64,000 bases of DNA. Source: Acanthornis magna (Eukaryota > Chordata > Aves > Passeriformes > Acanthizidae). The stretch covers positions 1-64,000 of the forward strand of contig JAWUZG010001059.1 of NCBI GenBank assembly GCA_036785705.1, read 5' to 3'. How positions within the stretch are numbered: position 1 is the first letter of the stretch; each line of letters opens with the position of its first letter. A program made the position numbers and the translations under genes. This document shows, piece by piece, positions 61,993-64,000 of this stretch. The notes under the pieces are model-generated. The model was not told the origin of the DNA. It did no database searches and worked only from the letters and a program-made list of their open reading frames with translations.

Positions 61993-64000
61993 CTAGAAGA
62001 GAAGCATGCAATTCATTACTAAATGGTGCCGCATTTTATAAACTCGGAGCACTTGCACCACCTCAGGGAAAACTGCTCTGTCTGATGGAGTTTGTCTAAA
62101 CAACTTGGCTGTTTGTTGCCCCTGCGCTCACAGCCCAGCATGTGCCCACTCTGCTTTTATTCATGAAAGAATGGGGAGTTCCTGCCTACACGACCTGCCT
62201 TCTTCTTAAGGTGGGAATGTGAATACAGACCTAACAAAGCCTTGCAGTGAAGACAGTAGGGGAGAGGAACAATTCTCTTCTGACTAACCAGGCTCCAAGG
62301 GCAGAAGCTTTGGTCAACACGGAAGAGACATTTTCCTTGCCCCATCTTGTATATCCAGGTAGGAAAATCAGCACCCGACAGCCAGGGGATCTCTGGCAAG
62401 TTCCCTAAGATTTACCAGCACCCATCCTTCTTTCAGCTGGAGAGAAACAAAGGCCAACAGCAGAAGTGGCGACAGAGGCTTGGAGCACAACCTGATGGAA
62501 GATGCAGAAACCTCCAGGCGAGCAAGAGTGCCCTGCCCATTCTTTCTCTTCTGCTTGCAAGAAGAATCCTGCAACACTGAAGAGTGGCAGGACTTGAGCA
62601 GCTGGAGGAGCCCCCTAACCTTGGTCTTGTTTCTTGCATTCTATGCACAGTCAGTAATGCCTGTGCACTGTGGAGGCTGGCAGGGACCCTGCTCGACCCT
62701 TTCCAGGCACCCAGGGCCATTGGATGAGGAACGATGCAACAGAGACCTTCTTGTTTCTTGGCTGCCTCCGAGGAGAATCTGCCTTAGATCAGAAATCAGG
62801 GCCTTAAGATGGTTCTGCCAAGCAAAGGCATCACGATGCCAGAGCTGATCCGGATCTCAAAAACTTCAGGGACCCAAGGTGGAGCTGATGGATGTGTCCA
62901 GCCCCTTACGTTGCAGCTGGGACAGTGTTAACACACCCACCTAACAACACAACACCTCCCCAGAGGGAAAGAGCTACCCCAAAAGCCTTTGTCTTCGGAG
63001 AAAAGTGTATCGGAAGGCTTAAAAAAGAAGAAAATGAAACACAACATCCAGAAAACGAGACGTACCTGCAGGGAGAGTTCAGAACTCTGCCACTTAGGAA
63101 ATGCTGCCAGAGCCCCTGGCAGGTGCAAAGAGGGAATCCGTTCCTCACAATGCAGAGTCCCACAGGCTTTCATTTACCTGGCGTTTTCCCTCTCTAGGGC
63201 GTTCAAGGAAGTCTGACATTCTGAATTTTGGCGCGCTACATCTTCCCATTGATTCCTTTCCCTGTCCAGCTTCTGCAGTTTCCCTTGCAGCTCCTTGTTC
63301 TGATTTTCTGCCTCCTCCAGCATCTTCCAGATATGCTGCACCTCCAGCGCTTTCTGAACGGACTGCTCCTGGGCATCCCTCACATCTTGCTGAGCTCTCT
63401 GGACAATGGTTTCCTGCCACTCCCTGGAGGCTGCCAGCTGAGATGTCAACTCTCCCACCTCAAGTCAAAGAGAACAAAGCAGTCAGAGGCTACAGCCACA
63501 GCCTGTCACTGTCAGCCACAGCAGAGGCTGTGAGGAATGGCAAAGGCCAACTTTGCATTCCTCCCTGTTCTGAGAGGACCAGATTTGCAATGGATATGGA
63601 CAAATTATTTCAAAACTCAAGTGGCTCATGAAGGCCACCCGAAAAAGCTCCGCACAACCAAGGCTAGCAGGAAGAGGCCGGCAGAAATCCGTGCTGATGG
63701 TTGTCCAAGGCCTTGGGTCCATTGGCCCTACGGATATTGGCATTTGGGCACTGCTCCTGCCAAGGCCTCTTGGATATTGGCCCTGCAGCCACCAGTAGGC
63801 CCCAGTGTAAACCAGCAAGTGCCTGCCTCCCTTGCAGCCCTAATGTCTCCCTGCATCTTCCAGTAATGCCCAGTATAAACCAGGACTGACCAGTATAGAT
63901 CGGCAACCATCCCCCTATCAGCCCAAAAGCCTTCTTGCACTCACCAGCATGGCCCACTACAAACCTGTAGGGACCAGGAAGGCCCAGCAACCATGCCCCT
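61926..64000. repeat. Array unit, copy 9, truncated by the window edge (2075 bp)
   Basis: The first 27% of a further unit, including the upstream 67 bp of E2 and all of E1. It shares the C-to-T, six-A and Val markers with copies 3 and 8, and a G-to-A just left of 63545 only with copy 3. Private changes lie near 62539 and 63005. Confidence 0.98.
63178..63458 (-). CDS. Exon E1, copy 9: open, Val allele
   Basis: Complete exon in the truncated last unit; open, Val allele. Its upstream (higher-coordinate) partner exons lie outside the window, while its downstream partner E2 is at 61833-61992. Confidence 0.72.

Larger units (their letters stand above)
1..64000. repeat. Head-to-tail tandem array of a ~7.74 kb unit (macrosatellite / ampliconic array)
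   Basis: The sequence beginning at base 1 recurs at 7741, 15483, 23222, 30963, 38704, 46445, 54186 and 61926, always in the same orientation and with no spacer between copies. Full units differ by only a few single-base changes and by short indels: a T-run in E3, an A-run near offset 1096, a T insertion near offset 3352, and a 2-bp deletion in copy 3. No unique flanking DNA is present. The unit holds exon-like segments, a CpG-rich promoter-like block and diverged internal repeats, so it is not a simple satellite. The phase of the unit start is arbitrary. Confidence 0.99.

Noticed and set aside
1..64000. Array as a transposon, endogenous retrovirus or rDNA cluster
   Set aside because: No terminal repeats, target-site duplications, reverse transcriptase or transposase motifs, or rRNA sequence were seen in the unit.
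1..64000. CRISPR array or bacterial operon
   Set aside because: Repeat length and exon/intron structure are incompatible; there are no short spaced repeats and no long ATG-initiated genes.

Overview
The window is eukaryotic, most likely vertebrate and plausibly avian. It has intron-sized spacers with GT/AG splice signals, CpG-rich promoter-like DNA, and no bacterial gene organisation. The avian guess is an inference from compact introns, GC content and my recollection that bird genomes carry many CEP250-like loci; nothing in the sequence fixes the species. I see no rRNA, tRNA, CRISPR array or intact transposon.

The whole window is one head-to-tail tandem array. A unit of about 7.74 kb is present in eight full copies plus 2,075 bp of a ninth, all in the same orientation and almost identical by eye. 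With base 1 as the arbitrary unit start, copies begin at 1, 7741, 15483, 23222, 30963, 38704, 46445, 54186 and 61926. Their lengths are 7740, 7742, 7739, 7741, 7741, 7741, 7741 and 7740. The array runs off both ends, so its true size and its unique flanks are not visible.

Each unit carries minus-strand exons of a coiled-coil protein resembling the CEP250 (C-Nap1)/rootletin group. Three are well supported: E1 (281 bp), E2 (160 bp) and E3 (267 bp). E1 ends in phase 2 and E2 begins in phase 2, so the heptad-rich frame continues across the intron. E3 is phase 0 on both sides. Two weaker candidates follow, E4 (141 bp) and E5 (114 bp), both phase 0/0. A transcript reading leftwards would meet E1 of one copy, then E2, E3, E4 and E5, then E1 of the next copy to the left. 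The set E1 to E5 totals 963 bp (321 codons) and is phase-symmetric.

Between E5 and the next E1 lie, in increasing coordinates, a degenerate minisatellite built on a 'ccagtat-aacca' motif, a G-run and CpG-rich stretch with CCAAT, GC-box and TATA-like motifs, an AT-rich stretch, and a plus-strand coiled-coil exon relic with a frameshift. Two diverged copies of a ~160 bp segment flank E4/E5. Copies 2 and 4 carry a stop codon in E1 and copy 1 has a one-base deletion in E3, so not all copies can encode the same product. Variants are shared between copies in a patchwork that points to gene conversion or unequal crossing-over. The best description is a gene-fragment-bearing macrosatellite or ampliconic array; whether it makes protein is open.
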